Source: Winogradskyella helgolandensis
GTDB taxonomy: Bacteria; Bacteroidota; Bacteroidia; Flavobacteriales; Flavobacteriaceae
DNA length: 64,000 nt
NCBI RefSeq assembly: GCF_013404085.1
Contig: NZ_JABFHO010000001.1
Location: 868,001 to 932,000, forward strand
Direction of reading: 5' to 3'
Positions 26,887 through 35,435 of the stretch are shown here, in pieces (position 1 is the first letter of the stretch; each line of letters begins with the position of its first letter). The notes beneath the pieces were generated by a model. It made no database searches. It was given only the letters and a program-made list of their open reading frames with translations, and had not been told where the DNA came from. Both the position numbers and the translations under genes were made by a program.

Positions 26887-26924
26887 TTGTTATTTTAATA
26901 AATTCCGTACTTTTGCACGGAATT
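26887..26924 (+). promoter_or_regulatory. atp operon promoter with overlapping palindrome
   Basis: TTG at 26887-26889, an 18-nt spacer, and TACTTTTG at 26908-26915 give a textbook Bacteroidota promoter about 35 nt before atpB. The -7 element lies in the 8-nt spacer of a perfect inverted repeat, AATTCCGT (26901-26908) and ACGGAATT (26917-26924). The palindrome may be an operator or a 5'-end hairpin. Confidence 0.7.
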
Positions 26925-26954
26925 TGAGAAGAGTATTTTTTAGAGTTTATTACA

Positions 26955-28130
26955 ATGAGGATAGTTCAACACAGTTTAAAATGTTTAGCAATAGCAATTT
27001 TGATGTTTTTACCAACATCTATTTTTGCTTATAGTGCTAGTGGAGATGGTGGTCAAGTTTCTGGAAAACAGAACGTAGAAGCCTATATTCTACATCACTT
27101 AAAAGACTCACACGATTTTAATTTGTTTTCGTACACCGATGATTCTGGTGAACGCAAACATTTTGGTGTTTCGCTACCAGTAATACTTTGGTCATCAGAA
27201 GGATTGGTGACGTTTATGTCTTCTGAGTTTCATCATGATGATGAAGGTAAAGTTGTCGTTGAAAAAAACGGACTTAAGTTTACAAAGATTCATTCAAAAA
27301 TCTACGAATTAGAAAAAGATGCTACTGCTGTTAATTTTGATGCAGATCATCATGCTACTAACGGAACAAAGGTTCTAGACTTTTCAATCACAAAAAGTGT
27401 TGTTGGTATCTTATTAATAGGTTTACTAATGTTGTTCTGGTTCTCTAGGTTAGCAAAACAATACAAGAAAAAACAAATCCCTACAGGTTTCGGACGTATT
27501 TTAGAGCCATTAGTACTCTATGTGCGTGATGAAATTGCACGTCCAAATATTGGGGAAAAGCACTACCGTAAATTTACAGGTTACTTATTAACTGTATTTT
27601 TCTTTATATGGATATTAAACTTAGCTGGTTTAACGCCATTAGGTTTTAACGTTACAGGTCAATTAGCAGTAACAGCATGTTTAGCAATCTTTACGCTTAT
27701 TATTTATACTATAAGTGGTAATAAAGATTATTGGATGCATATATTATGGATGCCAGGAGTGCCAATTTTTGTGAAGCCAATATTAGCGGTTATCGAATTG
27801 GTAGGTGCGTTTATCATTAAGCCTTTTTCATTATTAGTACGTTTGTTTGCAAATATTTCTGCAGGGCACATTGTATTAATGAGTTTAATAGCTATCATGT
27901 TTACACTTAAAGAATCTTTAGGTGTTGTTGGTGCAACTAGTTTATCGTTTGTATTATCATTTTTCCTTTTATTAATCGAATTATTAGTAGCGTTTTTACA
28001 AGCGTATATTTTTACAATGCTTTCAGCTTTATTTATTGGAATGGCTGTAGCAGAACACGATCATGAGCATGAAGAGCATGCTCACGAAATTTCTTCAGAT
28101 GTAGAAGATGTGAGAGGAGATTTTATTTAA
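26955..28130 (+). CDS. atpB: ATP synthase F0 subunit a, with long N-terminal extension
   Basis: 391 residues against about 270 in E. coli. Residues 1-25 form a signal-peptide-like helix (FLPTSIFA), then about 110 residues of His/Asp-rich extracytoplasmic sequence precede the first core helix near residue 145. The proton-path Arg is in PFSLLVRLFANISAGH. The C-terminus carries a His/Glu cluster (EHDHEHEEHAHE). It forms the proton half-channels against the c-ring. It is first in the atpBEFHAG operon. Confidence 0.95.
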   Translation: MRIVQHSLKCLAIAILMFLPTSIFAYSASGDGGQVSGKQNVEAYILHHLKDSHDFNLFSYTDDSGERKHFGVSLPVILWSSEGLVTFMSSEFHHDDEGKVVVEKNGLKFTKIHSKIYELEKDATAVNFDADHHATNGTKVLDFSITKSVVGILLIGLLMLFWFSRLAKQYKKKQIPTGFGRILEPLVLYVRDEIARPNIGEKHYRKFTGYLLTVFFFIWILNLAGLTPLGFNVTGQLAVTACLAIFTLIIYTISGNKDYWMHILWMPGVPIFVKPILAVIELVGAFIIKPFSLLVRLFANISAGHIVLMSLIAIMFTLKESLGVVGATSLSFVLSFFLLLIELLVAFLQAYIFTMLSALFIGMAVAEHDHEHEEHAHEISSDVEDVRGDFI

Positions 28131-28150
28131 CAAGAATTTTTTTAATTTAA

Positions 28151-28369
<219 letters not shown>

Positions 28370-28387
28370 GAACCAAATCAAATTTAC

Positions 28388-28429
28388 AAAAACACTATCC
28401 TGTAACGGTTGGTTGCAGGACGTGTTTTT
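28388..28429 (+). terminator. Intercistronic terminator-like hairpin between atpE and atpF
   Basis: AAAAACAC pairs with GTGTTTTT and TCCTG with CAGGA, separated by a 2/1-nt internal loop, with a 13-nt apical loop. The 3' arm ends in a T-run. Because atpF to atpG follow in the same direction, this is more likely a partial terminator or RNA-stabilising structure than a full stop. Confidence 0.6.
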
Positions 28430-28467
28430 AAATTAAAAAAAGAATTAACACCTAATTAGTTAATAGG

Positions 28468-28968
28468 ATGGAAACATTATTAAACGATTTTTCACCAGGT
28501 TTATTTGTAGTATCAACAATATTGATGTTGGCGCTAATAGCGTTGATGGTGAAGTTTGCTTGGAAACCAATTTTGACGTCTTTAAATGAAAGAGAAGAAG
28601 GTATTCAAGGTGCTTTAGATGCAGCAGAAAAAGCGAAACGTGAAATGGCTAATCTTCAGGCTGATAACCAAAAGTTATTACAAGAAGCAAGATTAGAAAG
28701 AGAAACAATGCTTAAAGAAGCACGTGAGCTTAAAAGCAAAATGATAGCAGATGCTGAAACACAAGCACAATCACAAGCTAACAAAATGATTGCGCAAGCA
28801 CAGGAAGCAATTGTAAGCGAAAAGAAAGCAGCTATGGCTGAATTAAAGAGTCATGTTGCAGGTTTATCTTTAGAGATTGCAGAAAAAGTAGTGCGTAACG
28901 AATTATCTAACAAAGACAAGCAAGTAAAATTGATTGAGGATATGTTAGGTGAAGCAACTTTAAACTAA
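28468..28968 (+). CDS. atpF: ATP synthase F0 subunit b
   Basis: 166 residues: one N-terminal membrane helix (residues 12-32) with VKFAWKPI, then a long charged alpha-helix rich in Ala, Glu, Lys and Gln that forms the peripheral stalk dimer. The segment VKFAWKPILTSLNEREEGIQ is conserved in the family. It links subunit a to delta and the F1 head. It is preceded by a 98-nt gap containing a hairpin and followed after 6 nt by atpH. Confidence 0.93.
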   Translation: METLLNDFSPGLFVVSTILMLALIALMVKFAWKPILTSLNEREEGIQGALDAAEKAKREMANLQADNQKLLQEARLERETMLKEARELKSKMIADAETQAQSQANKMIAQAQEAIVSEKKAAMAELKSHVAGLSLEIAEKVVRNELSNKDKQVKLIEDMLGEATLN

Positions 28969-28974
28969 TTAGTT

Positions 28975-29511
28975 ATGTTAGGATCAAGAGCAGCAATAAG
29001 ATATGCTAAAGCGGTTTTAAGTTTAGCAACAGATCAAAAATCTGGGGAAGCGGTAAGTGGTGATATGAAATTAATCACTGATACTATCGCTCAGAGTGAA
29101 GATTTAAATCAGATGCTTCAAAGTCCTGTAGTAACATCTTCAGATAAAAAGGCTGTATTGTTAGCTGTATTTAAGGATGCAAACGTTGCAACTACTAATT
29201 TAATAGATACGTTAATCGCAAATAAGAGATTACCTTTATTAAATGATGTGGCATCAAGTTATATCTATTTATACGATGAGCAAAGAGGAAGCCAAGTAGC
29301 TACGGTTACAACAGCAATTCCTTTAACTGATGAGTTAAAAACGAAAGTGCTAGCTAAAGTTAAAGAGCTTACAGGTAAAGACGCAGAGTTAAAAAATATT
29401 ATTGATGAAAGCATTTTAGGTGGTTTCATATTAAGAGTTGGAGATATTCAGTATAATGCTAGTATTTCAAACAAACTGAATACATTAAAAAAAGAATTTA
29501 CATTAAATTAA
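28975..29511 (+). CDS. atpH: ATP synthase F1 subunit delta
   Basis: 178 residues. The family motifs are RAAIRYAKAV at the N-terminus and the C-terminal DESILGGFILRVGDIQYNAS region, which ends in KLNTLKKEF. It joins the b-subunit stalk to the top of the F1 hexamer. Start and length are normal. The 59 nt between it and atpA contain short direct repeats of the type ACTAA/GACTAAA. Confidence 0.93.
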   Translation: MLGSRAAIRYAKAVLSLATDQKSGEAVSGDMKLITDTIAQSEDLNQMLQSPVVTSSDKKAVLLAVFKDANVATTNLIDTLIANKRLPLLNDVASSYIYLYDEQRGSQVATVTTAIPLTDELKTKVLAKVKELTGKDAELKNIIDESILGGFILRVGDIQYNASISNKLNTLKKEFTLN

Positions 29512-29570
29512 TAAGTTATAAGTCGGTATCTTTCTAAAAACTAACGACTAAAAACTAAAGACTAAATAAG

Positions 29571-31151
29571 ATGGCAGAAGTAAATCCAGCTGAAATATCA
29601 GCAATCTTAAAACAACAACTTTCAGGTTTTGAAGCAGGTGCTTCATTAGATGAAGTAGGAACGGTATTAACTGTCGGTGATGGTATTGTACGTGCTTACG
29701 GATTAGCTAATGTGCAATATGGCGAATTAGTTGAATTCGATGGTGGTGCAGAAGGTATTGTACTTAACCTTGAAGAAGATAACGTAGGTATTGTACTTTT
29801 AGGAACTTCAGTAGGAATTAAAGAAGGTTCTACAGTAAAACGTACTGACCGTATCGCATCTGTAAAAGTAGGTGAAGGTATTGTTGGACGTGTGGTAGAT
29901 ACTTTAGGTAACCCAATTGACGGTAAAGGACCAATCGCTGGAACAACTTACGAAATGCCTTTAGAGCGTAAAGCGCCAGGTGTTATCTATAGAGAGCCAG
30001 TAACAGAGCCATTACAAACAGGTATTAAAGCAATTGATGCGATGATTCCAGTTGGTAGAGGACAACGTGAGTTAGTAATTGGTGACAGACAAACTGGTAA
30101 AACAGCAGTTTGTATTGATGCTATCTTAAATCAAAAAGAATTTTACGATGCAGGTGAGCCTGTATATTGTATATATGTTGCTATTGGCCAAAAGGCTTCT
30201 ACTGTAGCTTTAATTGCTAAGACATTAGAAGAAAAAGGTGCTTTAGCATACACAACTATAGTAGCTGCAAATGCATCTGATCCTGCTGCAATGCAAGTTT
30301 ATGCACCGTTTACAGGAGCATCTATTGGTGAGTATTTTAGAGATACTGGTAGACCAGCTTTAATTGTATTTGATGATTTATCAAAACAAGCCGTTGCTTA
30401 CCGTGAGGTATCTTTATTATTAAGACGTCCTCCAGGACGTGAGGCATATCCTGGTGATGTATTTTATTTACACTCAAGATTATTAGAGCGTTCTGCAAAA
30501 ATCATTAATAATGATGCTATTGCTAAAGAAATGAATGACCTTCCAGATGTTTTAAAACCTTTAGTTAAAGGTGGTGGTTCATTAACAGCTTTACCAATTA
30601 TTGAAACTCAAGCAGGTGACGTTTCAGCATATATCCCAACCAACGTAATCTCTATTACTGATGGTCAGATTTTCTTAGATGGTGATTTATTTAACTCTGG
30701 TGTTCGTCCGGCAATTAACGTAGGTATTTCTGTATCTCGTGTTGGTGGTAATGCTCAGATTAAATCTATGAAGAAAGTATCTGGTACTTTAAAATTAGAT
30801 CAAGCTCAGTACCGTGAATTAGAAGCGTTTGCTAAGTTTGGTTCAGATTTAGATGCTGTTACTTTAAACGTAATTAATAAAGGTAAGCGTAATGTTGAAA
30901 TCTTAAAACAAGCGCAAAACGATCCTTTTAAAGTAGAAGATCAGGTAGCAATCATTTATGCTGGTTCTAAGAACTTGTTAAAAGATGTTCCTGTTGAGAA
31001 AGTAAAAGAATTTGAAAGAGATTTCATAGAGTTCTTAAATGCAAAGCATAGAGATACTTTAGATTTACTTAAAGCTGGTAAATTAACTGATGAGGTTATT
31101 GATACATTAACAAGTGTAGCAAAAGATCTTTCAGGAAAATATAAATCATAA
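29571..31151 (+). CDS. atpA: ATP synthase F1 subunit alpha
   Basis: 526 residues. Walker A is [10 protein letters not shown] near residue 170, the arginine-finger region is [10 protein letters not shown], and the segment [20 protein letters not shown] is family-typical. It forms the non-catalytic nucleotide sites of the alpha3beta3 head. The partner beta and epsilon genes (atpD, atpC) are not in this operon and must lie elsewhere, which is the normal Bacteroidota arrangement. Confidence 0.97.
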   Translation: MAEVNPAEISAILKQQLSGFEAGASLDEVGTVLTVGDGIVRAYGLANVQYGELVEFDGGAEGIVLNLEEDNVGIVLLGTSVGIKEGSTVKRTDRIASVKVGEGIVGRVVDTLGNPIDGKGPIAGTTYEMPLERKAPGVIYREPVTEPLQTGIKAIDAMIPVGRGQRELVIGDRQTGKTAVCIDAILNQKEFYDAGEPVYCIYVAIGQKASTVALIAKTLEEKGALAYTTIVAANASDPAAMQVYAPFTGASIGEYFRDTGRPALIVFDDLSKQAVAYREVSLLLRRPPGREAYPGDVFYLHSRLLERSAKIINNDAIAKEMNDLPDVLKPLVKGGGSLTALPIIETQAGDVSAYIPTNVISITDGQIFLDGDLFNSGVRPAINVGISVSRVGGNAQIKSMKKVSGTLKLDQAQYRELEAFAKFGSDLDAVTLNVINKGKRNVEILKQAQNDPFKVEDQVAIIYAGSKNLLKDVPVEKVKEFERDFIEFLNAKHRDTLDLLKAGKLTDEVIDTLTSVAKDLSGKYKS

Positions 31152-31156
31152 AGTTA

Positions 31157-31207
31157 TAAGTTTAGAGTTATGAGTTAAAATTTAGCTTACTCATAACTCT
31201 AAATTTA
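31157..31207. repeat. Long hairpin between atpA and atpG
   Basis: TTTAGAGTTATGAGT at 31161-31175 and ACTCATAACTCTAAA at 31189-31203 pair perfectly over 15 bp, and 4 more pairs (one G-U) extend the stem outward. The loop has 13 nt. There is no T-run on the plus strand, so it is more likely an RNA-processing or stability element, or a repeat, than a terminator. Confidence 0.65.
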
Positions 31208-31263
31208 AATTATTAAGCTAATGTCACTCAGCGCTTAGGCAAAGAGTCTTTATCATATAAAGA

Positions 31264-32124
31264 ATGGCGAATTTAAAGGAAATTAGAAACAGAATATCAT
31301 CAGTGTCTTCAACGATGCAGATTACTAGTGCCATGAAAATGGTATCTGCTGCTAAGTTAAAAAAGGCTCAAGATGCTATTACAGCAATGCGTCCTTATTC
31401 TAATAAGTTAACGGAATTGCTTCAGAGTTTAAGTGCAACTTTGGATGCAGATTCTGGAAGTAAGTATGCTGAGCAACGCGAAGTTAAAAATGTACTTATA
31501 GTTTCAGTGACTTCTAACAGAGGTTTATGTGGTGCGTTTAACTCTAACATTATTAAGCAAACAAATAACCTAATCAATAACGTTTACGCTACTAAAAACG
31601 TCTCTGTTATTGCTATTGGTAAAAAAGCTAATGATGCATTTGCGAAACAAAATAGAGTCATTGCGAACGAAAGTGATATTTATGACGATTTAACTTTTGA
31701 AAATGTTGCTGAAATAGCAGAAATGCTAATGGAGAAATTCGTTTCTGGTGAATTTGATAAGATTGAGATTGTTTACAATCACTTTAAGAATGCTGCAACA
31801 CAAGTTATAATGACTGAGCAGTTCTTACCAATCGTGCCTATAGAAAGTGACGATAATGTAACTTTAGATTACGTTTTTGAACCTTCTAAAGTAGAAATAG
31901 TTGAAGAGTTAATACCGAAGTCATTAAAGACACAATTATATAAAGGTATTAGAGATTCTTTCGCTTCAGAACATGGTGCACGTATGACAGCAATGCATAA
32001 GGCAACAGATAATGCGACAGAATTAAGAGATCAGCTTAAATTAACTTATAATAAAGCTAGACAAGCAGCAATTACTAACGAAATCCTTGAGATTGTTGGT
32101 GGTGCAGAAGCTTTAAATAACTAA
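31264..32124 (+). CDS. atpG: ATP synthase F1 subunit gamma
   Basis: 286 residues. The N-terminal helix has EIRNRISSV and TSAMKMVSAAKL, the middle SNRGLCGAFNSNI, and the C-terminal helix ELRDQLKLTYNKARQAAITNEI; all are diagnostic. It is the rotating central shaft. It is separated from atpA by 112 nt with a long hairpin and is the last gene before a strong terminator. Confidence 0.96.
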   Translation: MANLKEIRNRISSVSSTMQITSAMKMVSAAKLKKAQDAITAMRPYSNKLTELLQSLSATLDADSGSKYAEQREVKNVLIVSVTSNRGLCGAFNSNIIKQTNNLINNVYATKNVSVIAIGKKANDAFAKQNRVIANESDIYDDLTFENVAEIAEMLMEKFVSGEFDKIEIVYNHFKNAATQVIMTEQFLPIVPIESDDNVTLDYVFEPSKVEIVEELIPKSLKTQLYKGIRDSFASEHGARMTAMHKATDNATELRDQLKLTYNKARQAAITNEILEIVGGAEALNN

Positions 32125-32126
32125 TA

Positions 32127-32151
32127 AGTTCTCACGAAAGCAGGGATCTTT
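32127..32151. repeat. Remnant of a GCGAAAGC-type repeat
   Basis: TTCTCACGAAAGCAGGGATCT resembles the repeat at 35015 (TTCTCGCGAACGCGGGAATCT) but has lost the left-arm symmetry. It lies just after the atpG stop. Confidence 0.45.
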
Positions 32152-32167
32152 TACACAAAATACCAAG

Positions 32168-32197
32168 ACCTAACTTTAACGAGTTAGGTTTTTTTTG
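32168..32197 (+). terminator. Rho-independent terminator after atpG
   Basis: ACCTAACT and AGTTAGGT form a perfect 8-bp stem around TTAACG, followed by an 8-base T-run. It ends the atp operon. Confidence 0.85.
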
Positions 32198-32402
32198 TGC
32201 CTTTATAATTCAATTTTTTTTTTGACCGTTTATTGATTTTATATTTTAATCAGATGATAAACCGGTGTAAATCAGTTTTAAACCACTATTTTGTAAGTTT
32301 TTTCTTTCTGTTTACCGCTTGTTAACTGATTTATTTGTGTTTTAAAGTGTCTTATTTAGATATTTTTATATATTGCAGTCCCAAACCTTAACCTACTGTA
32401 AA

Positions 32403-32939
32403 ATGAAACTATTAAAAAAGTCGGCTTACGCCATTGTTTTTACTGTTATTTGTGGTGCAACTAATCTTTGTACTGCCCAAAATAATAAGACTTCAACTAC
32501 ATTCCAAAAACAAGCTCCGTTTGAAGTCAATTCTGCTTCTTTTCAAGAATGGTACGCAGGAATCAAAGTTGGTGGAACAGGAATAAACATATTCCTTCCT
32601 ATCACTGATGTCGCACAAAATGTTGAAATCACCGAAATTTATTTTAGAAATCTGACAGCTGACCTCATTAAAATTAATGGTACCTACTCAGCACAACTTA
32701 AAAATGATTCACCACATTATACTTTTAAAAAGTCTGAGGCTAAGGAGGATTATCCGTTTAAGCTAAAGGATAATGAATGTGTTGTAAGTTATATTGAAAA
32801 TGGTCATACAAAATATTTTAAAATCACGGATATTACAGAATTTGCAGGAACATACTATGAAAATGGACCACCACCGATTTATGTAAAGGAAAATGCAACA
32901 GATCTTGTGTCCGTTGAGGATCAAGAGGTAGATAATTAA
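32403..32939 (+). CDS. Secreted hypothetical protein
   Basis: 178 residues from the ATG at 32403; an in-frame TTG at 32373 would add ten residues without a signal-like start. Residues 1-24 form a Sec signal peptide (VICGATNLCTAQ). The mature part is beta-rich and mostly acidic, with one Cys (ECVVSYIENGHTKYF) and a Pro-rich GPPPIYV near the end. I do not recognise a family. It stands alone, between the atp terminator and a flippase gene. It is probably periplasmic or attached to the cell surface. Confidence 0.65.
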   Translation: MKLLKKSAYAIVFTVICGATNLCTAQNNKTSTTFQKQAPFEVNSASFQEWYAGIKVGGTGINIFLPITDVAQNVEITEIYFRNLTADLIKINGTYSAQLKNDSPHYTFKKSEAKEDYPFKLKDNECVVSYIENGHTKYFKITDITEFAGTYYENGPPPIYVKENATDLVSVEDQEVDN

Positions 32940-33035
32940 TTATCAAAAAACAACATTATATATTTAGCCTTGCTGTACTAGTAAGGCTTTTTTATTTCTT
33001 TATTTCAACCAAGACGATGGTTAATTAATATTTAA

Positions 33036-33043
33036 TACTTTTG
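33036..33043 (+). promoter_or_regulatory. -7 element before the second flippase gene
   Basis: TACTTTTG at 33036-33043 matches TAnnTTTG, 22 nt before the TTG start. No TTG is visible at the -33 spacing. Confidence 0.45.
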
Positions 33044-33065
33044 TATGCCTATAATTTAAGCAATA

Positions 33066-34523
33066 TTGAGCGGATTCAAATCACTTTTCAAACAAACATT
33101 TATTTATGGCTTAGCTACCGTGCTACCTAGAATGTTGAGTTTTATTTTAGTGCCACTTTATACGGATCCAGCAGTGCTTTCTGTTGAAGAATATGGTCGT
33201 GTATCATTCATTTTTGCATATTTTGTATTGTTTAATGTTGTTTTAGCGTATGGAATGGAAACCGCATTTTTTAGGTTTTTCAATAAAGAAGACAATCAAG
33301 ACAAAGTAACAAGTACGTCTGCCATTTCATTAATACTTAGCTCGTTTGCGTTACTAGGAATTGCTTTTTTATTTAGAAATCAGATTTCAACACTCATCAA
33401 TATAGAACTTCAGTATCTCAATTTAGTATTTGTCATTTTACTGTTAGATGCATTAGTTATCATTCCATTTGCTTGGTTACGGGCAACTGCTAGACCCATG
33501 CGTTACGCAATCCTTAAGATATTAAACGTCGCGGTTAATTTAGGATTGAATGTATTCTTATTGCTGTATTTAAAAGATTTAGCAGAAGGTAATTCGGTTT
33601 TAGATCAAATTTATAAACCAGATTTTGAAATCAGTTACATCTTTATTTCTAACTTAATTGCAAGTGGATTAACATTATTACTTTTATTGCCATTTTATAC
33701 CAAAATTAAATTCACATTTGATTCTATATTATGGAAAAAGATGATGCGATACGCGCTGCCAGTTCTTATTGCAGGTGTTGCATATTCTGTAAACGAAACT
33801 TTTGATCGTATTCTACTAGATTACTTATTAGATCCTGCTGTAGCCGAAAAACAAATAGGTATGTACTCAGCATGTTATAAACTCGCGTTATTCATGACCT
33901 TGTTTGCGACAGCTTTTCGTTTGGGAATAGAACCTTACTTTTTTAGCCATTCTAAAACCGAAAACCCACAAAAGAATTATGCTAAGATCTTAGAATATTT
34001 TGTAGCCTTAGGCTCAGTTATTCTTTTAGTAGTCATAGTTTTTGCAGATCTTTTAAAATCCTATATCATTTTAAGCGAAGCCTATTATGAAGCCATGTGG
34101 ATTGTACCTTTTATTTTGCTAGCCAATTTCTGTTTGGGTATTTATCACAACCTTTCAGTTTGGTATAAAATAACGGACCGTACTAAGTATGGTGCTTATA
34201 TTTCAATCGCTGGAGCCATAGTAACACTAGCATTAAATTATATATTAATTCCTGTAATTGGTTTTAAGGGTTCAGCTATAGCAACACTTTCAGCCTATTT
34301 ACTAATGATGGTGTTGTCCTTTTATTACGGAAGAAAATACTATCCGATTCCTTATAATTTGAAGAAAATAGGTTTATATCTAGTGGTTTCAACGTTGTTT
34401 TCCTTTATATTTTTCTATAACTATCGAGAAAATTATATGATCGGAATTGCGATGTTAATTGTATTTTTGGGATTAGTTATTCTTCTTGAAAAGAAGGAAT
34501 TAAAACAAGTATTGAAACGCTAA
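33066..34523 (+). CDS. Polysaccharide flippase (MOP superfamily)
   Basis: 485 residues with about 14 membrane helices. The N-terminus KSLFKQTFIYGLATVLPRML and the segment LVPLYT are typical of the RfbX/PST exporter group of Bacteroidota. The start is TTG, chosen since it precedes the first conserved residues. It is outside the polysaccharide locus and may serve the core lipopolysaccharide or another glycan. It is followed after 53 nt by dut, so it may be co-transcribed with dut and the sugar nucleotidyltransferase. Confidence 0.8.
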   Translation: MSGFKSLFKQTFIYGLATVLPRMLSFILVPLYTDPAVLSVEEYGRVSFIFAYFVLFNVVLAYGMETAFFRFFNKEDNQDKVTSTSAISLILSSFALLGIAFLFRNQISTLINIELQYLNLVFVILLLDALVIIPFAWLRATARPMRYAILKILNVAVNLGLNVFLLLYLKDLAEGNSVLDQIYKPDFEISYIFISNLIASGLTLLLLLPFYTKIKFTFDSILWKKMMRYALPVLIAGVAYSVNETFDRILLDYLLDPAVAEKQIGMYSACYKLALFMTLFATAFRLGIEPYFFSHSKTENPQKNYAKILEYFVALGSVILLVVIVFADLLKSYIILSEAYYEAMWIVPFILLANFCLGIYHNLSVWYKITDRTKYGAYISIAGAIVTLALNYILIPVIGFKGSAIATLSAYLLMMVLSFYYGRKYYPIPYNLKKIGLYLVVSTLFSFIFFYNYRENYMIGIAMLIVFLGLVILLEKKELKQVLKR

Positions 34524-34576
34524 TCGTTTTGTCTCTTTGAGTATAATCGGAAGGCTAGAACAAATAGAAGAAATTA

Positions 34577-35011
34577 ATGAAGATCAAAATAATAAATAAA
34601 TCGAGTCACGCTTTACCACATTACGAAACTATCGCATCTGCTGGTATGGATTTACGCGCTAACTTATCGGAATCTAGAATTTTAAAACCTTTAGAACGCA
34701 GTATTGTTGGTACTGGCTTATATATAGAATTACCGGTTGGTATTGAAGCACAAGTAAGGCCAAGAAGTGGGTTAGCTGCAAAACAAGGTATAACCGTTTT
34801 AAATGCGCCAGGAACAATAGATGCCGATTATAGAGGAGAGATAGGTGTAATTTTAGTTAATCTTTCAAACGAAGATTTTACAATTAATAATGGCGAACGT
34901 ATTGCACAACTAGTCATCGCCAAACATGAACGTGCAGAATGGTTAGATTCTATAGAATTATCTGATACCGATAGAGGAGAAGGCGGTTTTGGAAGCACGG
35001 GAGTTGGATGA
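34577..35011 (+). CDS. dut: dUTP diphosphatase
   Basis: 144 residues with all five motifs of the trimeric dUTPases: [35 protein letters not shown] (catalytic Asp), RIAQLVI and GGFGSTGVG. It hydrolyses dUTP to dUMP, keeping uracil out of DNA and feeding dTMP synthesis. Length is normal. A palindromic repeat begins 4 nt after the stop. Confidence 0.96.
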   Translation: MKIKIINKSSHALPHYETIASAGMDLRANLSESRILKPLERSIVGTGLYIELPVGIEAQVRPRSGLAAKQGITVLNAPGTIDADYRGEIGVILVNLSNEDFTINNGERIAQLVIAKHERAEWLDSIELSDTDRGEGGFGSTGVG

Positions 35012-35014
35012 CCA

Positions 35015-35034
35015 ATTCTCGCGAACGCGGGAAT
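35015..35034. repeat. Palindromic repeat of the GCGAAnGC family, left of the GIY-YIG gene
   Basis: ATTCTCGC and GCGGGAAT face each other across GAAC, with one T/G mismatch. It lies between dut and the GIY-YIG gene. Related sequences are at 32127, 35413 and 51713. Confidence 0.65.
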
Positions 35035-35050
35035 CTCAGAATAAAATAGC

Positions 35051-35368
35051 ATGAAATATTGGTATGTCTATATAATGGCAAACAAGCCAAATGGAGTAAT
35101 TTATATAGGAGTAACAGATAATATTGAAGAAAGAGTAAAAGAACATAAGTTAAAAGTTTATCCTAAATCATTTACTGCAAAGTATAATTGCGATAAGTTA
35201 GTTTATTTTGAAGATTTTGAAAATGGAAAAGAAGCTGAAAAGCGTGAAAAAAACTTTAAAAAATGGAAAAGAGTTTGGAAAGTTGAATTAATAGAAGAAA
35301 TGAATCCAAGTTGGTCTGATTTAAGTACCAACTGGAATTTGAATTTTAATAAAATTAGAGATAAATAG
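35051..35368 (+). CDS. Small GIY-YIG nuclease-domain protein
   Basis: 105 residues, one complete GIY-YIG domain. The hallmark is YVYIMANKPNGVIYIGVT, followed by the catalytic Arg in IEERVKEH and the metal-binding Glu in GKEAEKREK. It belongs to the small UvrC-like/YhbQ-like group annotated in many Bacteroidota, often in several copies per genome. It may act on DNA with structured ends. It is an island between dut and the nucleotidyltransferase, with palindromic repeats on both sides, which suggests that it moves or arrived together with the repeats. Confidence 0.85.
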   Translation: MKYWYVYIMANKPNGVIYIGVTDNIEERVKEHKLKVYPKSFTAKYNCDKLVYFEDFENGKEAEKREKNFKKWKRVWKVELIEEMNPSWSDLSTNWNLNFNKIRDK

Positions 35369-35412
35369 ATAGAGTCCTGTTTTTCAGGAATTAAGTTTAA
35401 TATTAAAAAGAT

Positions 35413-35430
35413 ACCTGCTTTCGCAGGCAT
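35413..35430. repeat. Palindromic repeat right of the GIY-YIG gene
   Basis: CCTGC-TTTC-GCAGG is a perfect 5-bp stem with a 4-nt loop, preceded by TAATATTAAAAAGATA. The same context, reversed, occurs at 51713-51750 near trpS, so this is a dispersed repeat. Confidence 0.75.
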
Positions 35431-35435
35431 ATGTT

